From Aestuariibacter sp. (GTDB taxonomy: Bacteria; Pseudomonadota; Gammaproteobacteria; Enterobacterales; Alteromonadaceae): DNA of 64,000 nt. The notes below the pieces were generated by a model that searched no databases, was not told the DNA's origin, and was given only the letters and a program-made list of their open reading frames with translations. The stretch spans positions 3,462,346-3,526,345 of the forward strand of contig CP051238.1 in assembly GCA_017794925.1 (NCBI GenBank), given 5' to 3'. The translations under genes and the position numbers were made by a program. Below, one piece after another: positions 36,130 to 45,473 of the stretch. How positions within the stretch are numbered: the first letter of the stretch is position 1; each line of letters starts with the position of its first letter.

Positions 36130-38850
36130 TTAATAATAATCAAAAGAGAAGCGTACGCCAACTGTTCTTGGGCGATTCGTTACCACCTTAGGCGTGTATT
36201 GCTGCGTATCGATGTTCAGCATGGCTGACTCGTCGAACAGGTTGTCAATAAACAGCTCAACTTTCCAGCTATCGTCTGACATCCCTACCGACACATTACT
36301 GATCATATAAGCTTCCTGAACATAACGGCCACCGCGGAAAGGGTTGCCGTTCGCGTCGTTATAAGTCGCCCCCGCATACACTGCCGCTTCTTCCTGAATT
36401 TTCAGGCCAGAACCCGTGCCATAAATTAGCTGGGTTGCATCTTCCATTACATAAGCATCCATAATCATGCCGGCTAAACGGTCTCCCGTGTAGGAGACTG
36501 ACGCGTTAACAAAGCCCTCTTTGCCACCATCCAGTTCAAAGTAGTAACGCGCGTTTACATTACCGGAGAAACTTGCTGAATAGGGCAATTCGGTACCTAC
36601 GCCCGCCGCAATACTCTCAAGCTCTGGGTTGATTCGCGTCAACTCAGTATCAAGGATACTAAATGCAGCGTTAACCACCAGGTTGTCCGTTGCCAACCAG
36701 GTAATATCTGCGTCAACACCTTTCACTTCGGCGTCACCCACGTTGTCGGTGAATACCAGGAAGCTAATGTTAGTCGGGTCAAAGCGAGAAGTTTGAAGCT
36801 CACTGATTTCTGAGTAATAACCCGTAGCATTAACGCGCAGAATACCGTCGAGGAAATCCCCCTTCAGGCCCAACTCGTAGTTGTCCAGTGTATCAGTTGT
36901 TGAATACACAGGAATACGGAAGCCCTCGAATGCACCTGACTGATTTGCAGCGGCATCACCACCTAAACGGTTTGTTACCGGTGGACGGAAACCTTCTGAA
37001 TAGTTAGCGAACAACAACACATCGTCAGACACCTTCCAGTCCAGACCGAACTTGAAGATGGTGTCATCGACCGTCAACACGCCTTGATCATCAAGCAGGC
37101 TGATGTCTAGATCGCCACTTTGAATTGCCGATACGATACCTTCACCATCTAAGCCAAGACCATCATAAACAGCCGAATCGGTCACATTCTGACCATAGGC
37201 CTGCAGTCGGCTGGTCACGTCACGGGTCGTTGTTGCACCGCGATAGATGTCGTCGATTTGATACCAACGTGCACCCACACTCGCTGTTAGTGTATCAGTG
37301 ATGTCGTATTCAAACTGACCGAATACCGCGATTTGCTCAATGCGGTGCGTAATATCATTCACGAAGCTGATTTCCGGCGAGAAAGGGCCGCCGTCACTGT
37401 TGATGCCCTGTGAGCCTTGCAAGCGACGAGATGAAGACAGGTCGTCAAAACCAAAGGTCGCCATTTCGGTGTTAGCAATCTTAAATTGACCTACTGACGC
37501 CACTTCCTGCTCATCATAGAATAAACCGGCCGTTACACGCCATGGGGCATCCATATCCGTATTTACGCGAAACTCGTGAGTCAAACGCGTGCTGGTGGTG
37601 TCTTCTTTGTAGTATTTGGTTGGGTCCAGGCAACGAATATCAGCTGGATTATCGGGTGTGTCGTAGTGGTTACACACGTAATACGCAGAGAATAAACCAC
37701 CGTTGGTGTAACCAGTATAGTCAGTTAGCGTATCGATTTCGCGGTCAAGATATCCACCGGTGTAAACCATTTCCAGCTTGTCCAGACGCCCTTCCACCGT
37801 CCAGGTTGTCAAACCAAATTCATCTGAGTTTTCATCAGCCTGGAAGCGGTTTGCTGAACTTTCACCCGATAAAGTTGGGTCGTAGGCAAACACCCCTTCG
37901 GTGTCCAGAGTTTGTTCGGTGTGCTGAACCAGTAAGTCCCAGTTCTCGTTGATATGGTAAGACAAACCAATACGCGCACCCGAATAAACAGCATCGTTAA
38001 AATCGTCTTCTACGTGTTCGCCATTGCGAGGCGAAACAACCGCTGCGGTGTTAGGCGTAAAGCCATTTACTACGCGACGCGTATCCATTTCAGCCGGATC
38101 CGCACCATAGCCAGCCAGCGCGCCACCAGAGATTCGGTCAATGACAACCGCACTTCCGATATAACCGCCGTTGCCTGGGTCATTTTCCAGATTATCAATC
38201 CAGCCGCCCTGCTTTTCATTGTAAGCAACAACACGTAACGCCAGATCATCAGTAGGCGTAATATTGATATAGGCTTCAACTGAGTTGCTAAGCTCGCCGC
38301 CTTTGGTGGTTGAAATACTGGTGTCAAAGCCAGCAGCAAAGCCTGAATGATCGGGCTTTTTGGTGATCAGGCGAACCGTACCGGCCTGAGAACTTGCACC
38401 AAACAATGTCCCTTGTGGTCCAGGCAGTACTTCAACGCGCTGAACGTCGGTTGCATAAATATCCAGGTTGCGACCAGCCATAGAAACCGGCATTTCATCC
38501 TGATAAAAGGCAACAGAAGGCTGTAATGCCTGAACGGATGACAGCGTAATGCTTGACTGCGTCGTTGCCGCACCACGAATGTAGATCTCGTTTTGCCCCG
38601 GACCGGTTCCCTGGAACACGACATTAGGTAAAAACTCTACGTAATCCTGAAAGTTATCAATGCCCATGTTTTCAAGCGCATCACCGCTTAACGCAGAAAC
38701 CGCTACAGGTACATCCTGAATCGACTCAGTCCGTTTAGTCGCAGTTACTTCAATAGTTTCAATAGAGGCCTTTGTGTCTGGTGTTTGAGCTAGAGCTTGC
38801 TGAGCAGTCAGTGCGGCCAGAATGGCGCAGCTGAGGTGTGTCTTTTTCAT
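36130..38850 (-). CDS. TonB-dependent outer-membrane receptor
   Basis: 906-residue outer-membrane transporter. Signal peptide MKKTHLSCAILAALTAQQALA with likely cleavage after residue 21. The TonB box region is about TIEVTATKR. The plug domain (about 45-160) contains VPVAVSALSGDAL, NEIYIRGAATTQSS and RVEVLPGPQGTLFGASSQAGTVRL. The remainder is a beta barrel ending in VGVRFSFDYY with a terminal aromatic. The plug wording (VEVTATKR, QGTLFG) fits the large class that takes up carbohydrate or aromatic compounds; the substrate cannot be read from sequence. It is divergent from the BCCT transporter gene. Confidence 0.95.
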   Translation of the reverse strand: MKKTHLSCAILAALTAQQALAQTPDTKASIETIEVTATKRTESIQDVPVAVSALSGDALENMGIDNFQDYVEFLPNVVFQGTGPGQNEIYIRGAATTQSSITLSSVQALQPSVAFYQDEMPVSMAGRNLDIYATDVQRVEVLPGPQGTLFGASSQAGTVRLITKKPDHSGFAAGFDTSISTTKGGELSNSVEAYINITPTDDLALRVVAYNEKQGGWIDNLENDPGNGGYIGSAVVIDRISGGALAGYGADPAEMDTRRVVNGFTPNTAAVVSPRNGEHVEDDFNDAVYSGARIGLSYHINENWDLLVQHTEQTLDTEGVFAYDPTLSGESSANRFQADENSDEFGLTTWTVEGRLDKLEMVYTGGYLDREIDTLTDYTGYTNGGLFSAYYVCNHYDTPDNPADIRCLDPTKYYKEDTTSTRLTHEFRVNTDMDAPWRVTAGLFYDEQEVASVGQFKIANTEMATFGFDDLSSSRRLQGSQGINSDGGPFSPEISFVNDITHRIEQIAVFGQFEYDITDTLTASVGARWYQIDDIYRGATTTRDVTSRLQAYGQNVTDSAVYDGLGLDGEGIVSAIQSGDLDISLLDDQGVLTVDDTIFKFGLDWKVSDDVLLFANYSEGFRPPVTNRLGGDAAANQSGAFEGFRIPVYSTTDTLDNYELGLKGDFLDGILRVNATGYYSEISELQTSRFDPTNISFLVFTDNVGDAEVKGVDADITWLATDNLVVNAAFSILDTELTRINPELESIAAGVGTELPYSASFSGNVNARYYFELDGGKEGFVNASVSYTGDRLAGMIMDAYVMEDATQLIYGTGSGLKIQEEAAVYAGATYNDANGNPFRGGRYVQEAYMISNVSVGMSDDSWKVELFIDNLFDESAMLNIDTQQYTPKVVTNRPRTVGVRFSFDYY

Positions 38851-39130
38851 TAAATGAACCCTTTCTAGATTTAGAACGAATTGAATTTATTCTTATTAAA
38901 TGCAATTTGAACGATACAATCGATTGCATTGTGCTTATTATATTTTTACACAATCTAAGTAACCATTGTAGCACATCCATATAAAACAGCACATTTCAAC
39001 GAAATAGACAGCATAAAGGATAAAAATATAGTTTCTTGTCTAATTATTTTTCAGATGATTTTTTTGACGTGCATTTTTGTTGTATATTCTGTCAATTGAA
39101 TAAAAAACTGTTGGTAGAAAGGTCATAATC
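38851..39130. promoter_or_regulatory. Divergent control region, TonB receptor / BCCT transporter
   Basis: 280 very AT-rich bases. It contains the perfect palindrome CAATCGATTG (38917-38926), which sits in a larger inverted repeat ATGCAAT (38900-38906) / ATTGCAT (38923-38929) about 50 bases from the receptor start. This is a candidate operator, perhaps for a TetR, LacI or MarR regulator. No coding signal seen. Confidence 0.45.
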
Positions 39131-41116
39131 TTGCAAAGCAGTCAGCAACACACGACAGAACAACCCGCATCTTTAAACAAGCCGGTATTTATTGCCGCCT
39201 CAGCTTTTATCACGCTGTTATTGATTTTTACTGTCATCAATCCCGATATGGCAAACACGGTATTCAGCACCATGCAACAATCCGTGGTAGATAACGGTAG
39301 TTGGTTTTACGTACTCACCGTGGCCGTAATTTTGTTGGTCGTGGTGTTTATTGGTGTATCAGAATACGGCGATATACGTTTGGGGCCGGATCACGCCAAA
39401 CCCGAATTTTCCATACTCACCTGGCTGTCTATGCTTTTTGCGGCGGGCATGGGCATCGGCTTGATGTTCTTTGGTGTTGCCGAGCCGCTCATGCACTTTA
39501 TGGCACCACCAACTGAAACCCCGAACACGGTAGAAGCAGTAAAAGAGGCCATGAAGACAACGTTCTTCCATTGGGGTTTACACGCCTGGGCGATTTACGC
39601 AATAGTTGCCCTGGTATTGGGCTATTACGCTTTTCGTCATCAACTTCCGTTAACGCTCCGGTCGACGCTGTACCCATTAATTGGCGACAAAATTTATGGT
39701 TGGCAGGGGCATGTGGTCGATGCGCTAGCGGTGACAGCGACGATTTTTGGTATTTCGACCTCGTTGGGTCTGGGCGCAAGTCAAATAAACGCGGGCCTTA
39801 ACTTTGTATTCGATGTACCAAAATCCACCGCGATGCAAATCGGGATTATGACAGGCGTAGTTGGACTCGCTATTGTATCGGTAATGACCGGGCTGGAGAA
39901 AGGTATCCGTCGTCTGTCAGAAACCAATATGATCATGGCGGTCGTGTTATTGGGCTTTATTCTGGTAGCCGGGCCCACCGTGTTCTTGCTTCAAGCCTAC
40001 CTGCAAAATACCGGTGCCTACCTGTCGGATATAGTACGTAACACGTTCAATTTATTTGCTTATCAGAAAACCGATTGGATTGGTGGCTGGACAATATTCT
40101 ACTGGGGTTGGTGGCTAGCCTGGGCACCGTTTGTTGGACTATTTATTGCCCGTATCTCATATGGCAGAACACTGCGTGAGTTTGTGTTGGGCGTGTTATT
40201 GATCCCTACTGCTTTCACACTTTTGTGGATGACGGTTTTTGGTAATGCAGCAATCGAACTGGTATTTACCGAGGGATTCACTGAATTAGCGAACATGGTA
40301 AAGGAAGACAGTGCTGTTGCGCTTTTTGTTTTCCTGGATCACTTTCCGTTTAGCGGTATTATCAGTGTTATTGCGCTGGTCATGGTGATTATCTTCTTTG
40401 TCACATCGTGTGACTCGGGAGCCATGGTGGTGGACATGCTGTGCTCCCATGGACGAAACGACACGCCACTTTGGCAACGTGTTTACTGGGCTATCGCTGT
40501 TGGTTTAGTTGCCGCTATTTTGCTTTATGCCGGTGGACTGGGCGCTTTACAAACCATGACTATTGTTGCAGCTCTGCCCTTTTCCATTATTCTGCTTATT
40601 GCTATTGCCGGTTTGATCAAGTCGCTGCGCATCGAGAAACGTAAAAAAGACAGCCTGCAAATTACGGCAGTACAAACTGCGGTTGTGGAACATGATAAAC
40701 CCTGGAAAGAGCGCCTTTCTGAACTGGTGACCTTCCCGAATAAAAAGGCGGTTTCAGGGTACATGATTCGCAATGTCTATCCCGCGCTTCACGAAATTCG
40801 CGAAGAATTTACTGAACAGCAATTCAATGCTAGCTTGGACAACAGTGATACACACGTTGCTCTGGAAGTGGAATTCAGCGGGCAAAATAACTTTATTTAT
40901 GCCGTCTACCTAACCAAGACGCGACAGCCCGATATTCCTGTGTCTACCGAAGAAATACTGGACTCAGATGAAGGACAGACGTACTATCGCGCCGAAGTGC
41001 ATCTGGCTGAAGGTGGCCAGGATTATGACATCATGGGATGGTCAAAAGATGGCGTAATCAACGATGTTCTGGACCACTTCCAGAAACATCAGCACTTTTT
41101 ACATCTATTGAAATAG
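39131..41116 (+). CDS. BCCT-family transporter (choline/betaine type)
   Basis: 661-residue inner-membrane carrier with 12 predicted helices. BCCT signatures: LTWLSMLFAAGMGIGLMFFG, FHWGLHAWAIYAIVAL, DWIGGWTIFYWGWWLAWAPF and VGLFIARISYGRTLREFVLG. The long hydrophilic C-terminal domain (about 500-661) resembles BetT-type choline transporters. It should take up choline, betaine, carnitine or a related osmolyte using a sodium or proton gradient. TTG start with AAGGT upstream. The MarR-family gene follows after 15 bases, so it is probably in the same operon and may control this gene. Confidence 0.93.
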   Translation: MQSSQQHTTEQPASLNKPVFIAASAFITLLLIFTVINPDMANTVFSTMQQSVVDNGSWFYVLTVAVILLVVVFIGVSEYGDIRLGPDHAKPEFSILTWLSMLFAAGMGIGLMFFGVAEPLMHFMAPPTETPNTVEAVKEAMKTTFFHWGLHAWAIYAIVALVLGYYAFRHQLPLTLRSTLYPLIGDKIYGWQGHVVDALAVTATIFGISTSLGLGASQINAGLNFVFDVPKSTAMQIGIMTGVVGLAIVSVMTGLEKGIRRLSETNMIMAVVLLGFILVAGPTVFLLQAYLQNTGAYLSDIVRNTFNLFAYQKTDWIGGWTIFYWGWWLAWAPFVGLFIARISYGRTLREFVLGVLLIPTAFTLLWMTVFGNAAIELVFTEGFTELANMVKEDSAVALFVFLDHFPFSGIISVIALVMVIIFFVTSCDSGAMVVDMLCSHGRNDTPLWQRVYWAIAVGLVAAILLYAGGLGALQTMTIVAALPFSIILLIAIAGLIKSLRIEKRKKDSLQITAVQTAVVEHDKPWKERLSELVTFPNKKAVSGYMIRNVYPALHEIREEFTEQQFNASLDNSDTHVALEVEFSGQNNFIYAVYLTKTRQPDIPVSTEEILDSDEGQTYYRAEVHLAEGGQDYDIMGWSKDGVINDVLDHFQKHQHFLHLLK

Positions 41117-41131
41117 CGAGCAGGAACGTAA

Positions 41132-41611
41132 ATGCGCAAAGATGAAGAATTACTGGTAGCCCTAAGACGCGTGATTAGGGCTGTTGATTTACGCAGTAAA
41201 CAACTCAGTAAAGACGTTGGTATAACTGGACCTCAGCTCATGGTGTTGCAAAACATCGCTGAAAAACCGGGGATCATGGTGAAAGAAATTGCCGACAACA
41301 TTAACCTGAGTCCTGCGACCATCACCAATATCCTGGATAGGTTAGAAGCCCGCGAGCTCGCTAACCGTATTCGCAGTACTGAAGACAAACGCAAAGTCGG
41401 TGTGTATTTAACGGAAAAAGGCCAACAAGCTGTAGAGACTGCTCCTCGCCCATTACAAGAGCACTTTGTGGAACGATTCAGTCAGTTGGCGGAATGGGAA
41501 CAAAGTCAGATGATAGCAACCATGCAGCGTATTGCTGCAATGATGGATGCAGAGCAAATTGATGCCTCACCAGTACTGGCGGTAGGTACCTTAACCGAGC
41601 GCCACGATTAA
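41132..41611 (+). CDS. MarR-family transcriptional regulator
   Basis: 159 residues, with the winged helix-turn-helix at about 25-110. The recognition-helix region is MVKEIADNINLSPATITNILDRLEARELANRIRS (helix 3 plus the start of the wing) and the wing is DKRKVGVYLTEKG. Dimerising helices lie at both ends. The gene lies 15 bases after the BCCT transporter gene, so the likely target is that operon; the ligand is unknown. Its last four bases overlap the convergent rnfH stop. Confidence 0.92.
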   Translation: MRKDEELLVALRRVIRAVDLRSKQLSKDVGITGPQLMVLQNIAEKPGIMVKEIADNINLSPATITNILDRLEARELANRIRSTEDKRKVGVYLTEKGQQAVETAPRPLQEHFVERFSQLAEWEQSQMIATMQRIAAMMDAEQIDASPVLAVGTLTERHD

Positions 41612-41958
41612 TTTTTGGCGCCGGCTTTTAGCGGATTTGGGCGGCCCCCGGTCACTTTGTCTGCCCGGCCTTCCTGAATGGCTTTTTCAGCCCGGCGTTT
41701 GCGCACCTCTTTTGGATCCGCAATGAGTGGTCGGTAAACTTCAATCCTGTCACCGTTTTTAACTTCAACTGTTGGCTTAACCACCCTGTTCCATACACCG
41801 ACTTTCGCTTTTTTAAGTTCAATTTCAGGGTGAATATCGAGTACACCAGATGCCAGTATGGCTTGCTCAACGGTAGACCCTACGGGTACGGTTAGTTCAA
41901 TTAATGACTGTTTTTCCGGTGTTGCGTAAGCCACTTCTACGTTAATCAGTTCGTCCAT
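41608..41958 (-). CDS. rnfH: RnfH-family ubiquitin-like protein
   Basis: 116 residues with a beta-grasp fold. Motifs: NVEVAYATPEKQSLIELTVP, GSTVEQAILASGVL, VGVWNRVVKPTVEVKNGDRI and EVYRPLIADPKEVRKRRAEK. Also called RatB. The gene regularly follows ratA, as here, with a one-base overlap. The function is unresolved; its C-terminus is a basic tail. Confidence 0.93.
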   Translation of the reverse strand: MDELINVEVAYATPEKQSLIELTVPVGSTVEQAILASGVLDIHPEIELKKAKVGVWNRVVKPTVEVKNGDRIEVYRPLIADPKEVRKRRAEKAIQEGRADKVTGGRPNPLKAGAKN

Positions 41959-42389
41959 TACGCGTATACCACCTTGGCGCGTTGTGTAAAGGCTTTCACC
42001 ATGCTCTCGGCCAGACTATTAAAAATTTTACCAAACGCCATTTCGACCATGCGATTTTTGAACTCAAAATGCAGATTCAATTCTATCTTACAAGCCGACT
42101 CTGACAGTGCGGAAAACGTCCAGCCTCCCTGGAGCTTTTTGAAAGGGCCGTCAACGAGTGTCATTTGTATGCTTTTCGCTGGTTCAAGGTAGTTTTCTGT
42201 CGTAAACCACTGCTTGATACCGGCTTTTGCAATCAGCAAAGACGCCTGCATCGCGTTGTCTTGCTGACTGATGATCTTGCTGTCTGAACAACCCGGTAAA
42301 AACTCGGAATACGCATTCACATCGTTTACCAGATCAAACATTGACTGCGCGCTAAAAGCGACCAGCGCACTTCGCTGAATTGTAGGCAT
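41958..42389 (-). CDS. ratA: RatA / COQ10-like START-domain protein
   Basis: 143 residues of the polyketide cyclase/START fold. Motifs: MPTIQRSALVAFSAQSMFDL, VNAYSEFLPGCSDSKI and FKKLQGGWTFSAL. E. coli RatA (PasT) is described as a toxin that blocks 70S formation, but the family is also close to the ubiquinone chaperone COQ10, so either role is possible. It is divergent from smpB, as in enterobacteria, and overlaps rnfH by one base. Confidence 0.93.
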   Translation of the reverse strand: MPTIQRSALVAFSAQSMFDLVNDVNAYSEFLPGCSDSKIISQQDNAMQASLLIAKAGIKQWFTTENYLEPAKSIQMTLVDGPFKKLQGGWTFSALSESACKIELNLHFEFKNRMVEMAFGKIFNSLAESMVKAFTQRAKVVYA

Positions 42390-42529
42390 ATCATTAATAT
42401 TTCAATAACTCGGTAACAGCAGTTTACCATAAAACTGTTCGCTGGCGCACAATCGAAAAGCGTTGTATTAACAAGCAAGAATATTTAATAGCCAGTTCAG
42501 GAAATACGAGACAAGCGTTGCGCAATCAG

Positions 42530-42535
42530 TATAAT
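42530..42535 (+). promoter_or_regulatory. Candidate -10 box of smpB
   Basis: A perfect TATAAT lies 7 bases before the smpB ATG. If used, transcription would begin at or next to the start codon, giving a leaderless mRNA. No clear -35 was seen 17 bases upstream, and no Shine-Dalgarno sequence precedes the ATG. Confidence 0.45.
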
Positions 42536-42542
42536 AGCGCCC

Positions 42543-43019
42543 ATGAAAAAGAATAAATCCAAACAATCCACAGGTACTATCGCGCTAAACAAAAAGGCGC
42601 GTCACGACTATTACCTCGAAGATAAATTTGAAGCCGGCATATCCTTACAGGGATGGGAGCTGAAAAGTATTCGCGACGGTAAAGTGAATATTAAAGACAC
42701 CTATGTGATTATCCAAAATGGCGAGGCATACCTGGTTGGTTGTCGTATTACGCCATTGAATCAGGCGTCAACACACGTAATTTGCGAGCCAGAACGTGCG
42801 CGTAAATTGCTGCTCAGCAGGCGTGAGCTTGATCGCTTAATGGGTGCACGAGACCGACAAGGCTACTCGATTGTTTCCACCGCCATGTACTGGAAAAAGT
42901 GCTGGGTTAAACTGGAAATTCACCTTGCTAAAGGTAAGCAGAGTCACGACAAGCGCGACACCATTAAAGATCGCGACTGGGACCGTCAAAAAGCCCGTGT
43001 GATGAAGCACAAAGCTTAG
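42543..43019 (+). CDS. smpB: SsrA-binding protein SmpB
   Basis: Partner of tmRNA in rescue of stalled ribosomes. It has 158 residues (usual about 160). Motifs: [59 protein letters not shown] and a basic C-terminal tail needed for accommodation in the mRNA channel. The tmRNA gene itself lies 2 kb downstream, beyond two genes on the opposite strand. An inverted repeat (AGAGGCG/CGCCTCT, 43033-43053) follows but lacks a T tract. Confidence 0.97.
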   Translation: MKKNKSKQSTGTIALNKKARHDYYLEDKFEAGISLQGWELKSIRDGKVNIKDTYVIIQNGEAYLVGCRITPLNQASTHVICEPERARKLLLSRRELDRLMGARDRQGYSIVSTAMYWKKCWVKLEIHLAKGKQSHDKRDTIKDRDWDRQKARVMKHKA

Positions 43020-43042
43020 TTTGCTTAATATCAGAGGCGTGT

Positions 43043-43900
43043 TTACAGCGCCTCTGCAAACCACTCTGTTGTCATCTTCAGCAACTGCTCATCCTGATCA
43101 GCGCTATCATCAAGAACATTAAAAATGTGATCAGCACCTTTTATGATCACTGCTCGGGCTTCATTACTTCCAGTCGCATTAATTAGTCTTGTTGCTGCGC
43201 TCGGTGGTACTACCGAATCTCTGCTCCCCGCAATAGCAAGCACAGAACCTTTGAAATACTGCATGTCAGATAGTGACTTATTCACTTTTACCTGTTCAAA
43301 CCAGTCTATACTAATCATCAGTGGCGTTCGCCATGCGTACTGTTGCTCAACTTGCCCTTCGGCTTTCGCTTTCATATAGAGCGATTCAAACATATCAGCA
43401 AACGGGCCTACTCCATCAGAAGCCACCGACGACCAGGCCACAAAGCTCTTTATATCCGGTTGTTGCGCTAACAATAACTGTGCAATTAATCCGCCTTGGC
43501 TAAATCCAACAACACCGAATCGATTCGCATCGACATCAGGCTGATTCATCATATATTGCATTGCCAGCGTGGCATCTCTTACCGCACTGTGTAAGGTGTA
43601 GTGCGTATAGTCTACCGGGCTGTCACCGGTACCCGCAAAATCAATGCGTATGGAAGCAATGCCCTGTCCGGCTAACTGTTCAGCAAGCCTTTGGTACAGA
43701 TTCCCAACCTCATTTTTATGTGACGCACTGCCGTGAAGCAGTATAACGGCAGGCACGGGTATGGCTGTATCCGGTACCACTATGATGGCCGGAACATCAT
43801 AGTCGCCGTTATCTAAAAGTAGCGATTCAGACTTAATCTCTGCACTTACAGCAAATGCCAATAAACTCAGACCAAGCAGACTCAAAACAAGTTTCTTCAT
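43043..43900 (-). CDS. Secreted alpha/beta hydrolase
   Basis: 285 residues with an N-terminal signal peptide (MKKLVLSLLGLSLLAFAVSA, cleavage near residue 20), so periplasmic. The oxyanion region is AVILLHGSASHKNE. The nucleophile elbow is VGFSQGG with Ser as nucleophile. The acid is probably the Asp in AGSRDSVVPP and the base the His in KGADHIFNV. Substrate unknown; it resembles dienelactone-hydrolase-like or peptidase S9-like esterases. Downstream of xdhC with a 24-base gap on the same strand. Confidence 0.88.
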   Translation of the reverse strand: MKKLVLSLLGLSLLAFAVSAEIKSESLLLDNGDYDVPAIIVVPDTAIPVPAVILLHGSASHKNEVGNLYQRLAEQLAGQGIASIRIDFAGTGDSPVDYTHYTLHSAVRDATLAMQYMMNQPDVDANRFGVVGFSQGGLIAQLLLAQQPDIKSFVAWSSVASDGVGPFADMFESLYMKAKAEGQVEQQYAWRTPLMISIDWFEQVKVNKSLSDMQYFKGSVLAIAGSRDSVVPPSAATRLINATGSNEARAVIIKGADHIFNVLDDSADQDEQLLKMTTEWFAEAL

Positions 43901-43924
43901 GAAAAAACCTCAACCTATTACCAG

Positions 43925-44890
43925 TTAATACACAGCGCGATATTTAGCAACAATATCAGCCATGACGGCCAGAGCGATTTCAGAGGGTGTTTTGCTGCCG
44001 ATATCCAACCCAATTGGCATGTGAATTTTGGCCAGTGTTTGATCGTCCAACTGCCCTATCCGCTGTAACCGCTCTGCCCTGTTTTTTGAAGTGCGTTTTG
44101 ACCCCATCACCCCAATGTAAAATGCCTCCGTGTTTACGGCATCCAGCATGGTGGTATCGTCGACTCTGGCATCGTGAGTCAATGATACAATCGCCGTTTG
44201 CTCATGCACTGTGTCGGGCTGCAAAATGTAATCAGCCGGAAATACAGGTACAATTTGACACCCTGACAGTGTCACTCTGGCAAGTTCTTCCTGACGATGC
44301 TCACATACAATGACTTCAAAACCGAGCGCCAATGCAAACTGTACGCAATACTCGGCAACTGGAGAAATACCCGCAATGATCAATCGCTTTGCCGGCCCTA
44401 TTCGAACAAAGACAGGCGACTCGCCCCCCTGCCAGTCTACCGGCGACTGCGAAACCGACGCAGGACTGAGCGATACGTCAGCACTTTTCAAATCTATGGT
44501 ACGAGTGAGTAGACGCCGGCCACGAATGGCATCGAGGTAGTCTACAAAATGATTTATCCAGGCATTTGACGGCTTAATATACTCAACGCATACGGTTAAA
44601 ATACCACCACAAGGTAGCTTTATTTCGCCGTTGCTCTGTCCGTCACCATATCGCTGAATAGCAACAGGCTGTAATGATTCAGGCGAGCCGAGTTGCGCCA
44701 AAAATTCATCTTCCACGCAGCCACCCGACAAAGAACCGACCCATTCACTGGCACTGCAAGCAGCAAATAAACTGCCCGGCTCTCTGGGAGAAGATCCCCA
44801 GGTCGATAGCACTGTACAAAACCAAACTGGCTGACTGTTATTTAGCCACGCCAATACCTGCTCTACGACTTTTACATCCAAGGGTTGCAT
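43925..44890 (-). CDS. XdhC/CoxI-family protein
   Basis: 321 residues. N-terminal XdhC motif GSSPREPGSLFA and VGSLSGGCVEDEFL; C-terminal Rossmann domain with LIIAGISPVAEYC, THDARVDDTTML and FYIGVMGSKRTSKNR ending PIGLDIGSKTPSEIALAVMADIVA. XdhC proteins insert sulfurated molybdenum cofactor into xanthine dehydrogenase-type enzymes. No molybdoenzyme gene is in the window, so its partner must be elsewhere. Likely in one transcript with the alpha/beta hydrolase gene. Confidence 0.92.
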   Translation of the reverse strand: MQPLDVKVVEQVLAWLNNSQPVWFCTVLSTWGSSPREPGSLFAACSASEWVGSLSGGCVEDEFLAQLGSPESLQPVAIQRYGDGQSNGEIKLPCGGILTVCVEYIKPSNAWINHFVDYLDAIRGRRLLTRTIDLKSADVSLSPASVSQSPVDWQGGESPVFVRIGPAKRLIIAGISPVAEYCVQFALALGFEVIVCEHRQEELARVTLSGCQIVPVFPADYILQPDTVHEQTAIVSLTHDARVDDTTMLDAVNTEAFYIGVMGSKRTSKNRAERLQRIGQLDDQTLAKIHMPIGLDIGSKTPSEIALAVMADIVAKYRAVY

Positions 44891-45007
44891 TATTCCAAAT
44901 TACCCCTATATCTGTTATGTGGGTAATGTAACAAAAAAACGCGGCTCACCAACAGGATACAATGCCACATTTGGATGAAATCCTGACACAAAACGGTGAA
45001 ATGCCAG

Positions 45008-45036
45008 TTGTACACAACTCACTTTCGCGATACCAT
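45008..45036 (+). promoter_or_regulatory. Candidate ssrA promoter
   Basis: TTGTAC at 45008-45013 and TACCAT at 45031-45036 are 17 bases apart, placing the start near 45043, about 9 bases before the mature tmRNA 5' end. Confidence 0.5.
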
Positions 45037-45051
45037 TCGCGCTAACACTCC

Positions 45052-45409
45052 GGGGCTGATTAGGATTCGACAGGATCTAGGAAGCTGGAGGTGCATGCAG
45101 AGGAGCGGTTTGCCTCTTAAAAAGCCGCATTTAAATAGTCGCAAACGACGAAAACTACGCACTAGCCGCTTAATAACCGGCATAGGCCCTTCCACCTAAG
45201 CTCTGTCTGCTAGCCAGGATTTCGGAAGGTCATTAAAGCAAACTAGCGAGGGAAACTCTCCTGAGGTTGAACCGCGAAATAGTATCAGGACAGCTACCAG
45301 GAACCCTGTTTGTCGGGGTCCAAAGTAGTTAAATAAAAGACAGACTAAGCATGTAGTACCAAAGGTAGACATTTTCTGGACGCGGGTTCAAATCCCGCCA
45401 GCTCCACCA
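45052..45409 (+). ncRNA. ssrA: tmRNA
   Basis: Transfer-messenger RNA of about 358 nt. The 5' end GGGGCTG pairs with CAGCTCC just before the ACCA-type 3' end (encoded CCA at 45407-45409), forming the tRNA-like acceptor stem. GGTTCAAATCC is the T-arm. The tag reading frame begins at GCA 45141 and encodes ANDENYALAA followed by two stops at 45171-45176, the common gammaproteobacterial degradation tag ending LAA for ClpXP/ClpAP. The 5' strand motif GATTAGGATTCGAC is also typical. SmpB is encoded 2 kb upstream. Confidence 0.98.
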
Positions 45410-45414
45410 AATAT

Positions 45415-45448
45415 AAACCCTGTGCCGAAAGGCATGGGGTTTTCTTTT
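45415..45448 (+). terminator. Terminator after ssrA
   Basis: AACCCTGTGCC pairs with GGCATGGGGTT (two G-T wobbles) around GAAA, followed by TTTCTTTT. It lies 6 bases beyond the tmRNA 3' end. Confidence 0.88.
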
Positions 45449-45473
45449 ACCTGAAGTCAGTAAAACAATTTCC

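Noticed and set aside
41958..42389. ratA-rnfH as a true toxin-antitoxin pair
   Set aside because: The pair is conserved housekeeping-like in gammaproteobacteria and RatA is close to COQ10 ubiquinone-binding proteins; the antitoxin role of RnfH is not established.
43033..43053. Inverted repeat after smpB as an intrinsic terminator
   Set aside because: Stem is present but no T tract follows on either strand, and it overlaps the end of the hydrolase gene.
44996..45199. Basic 67-residue frame at the ssrA locus
   Set aside because: It is the 5' half of the tmRNA read as protein.
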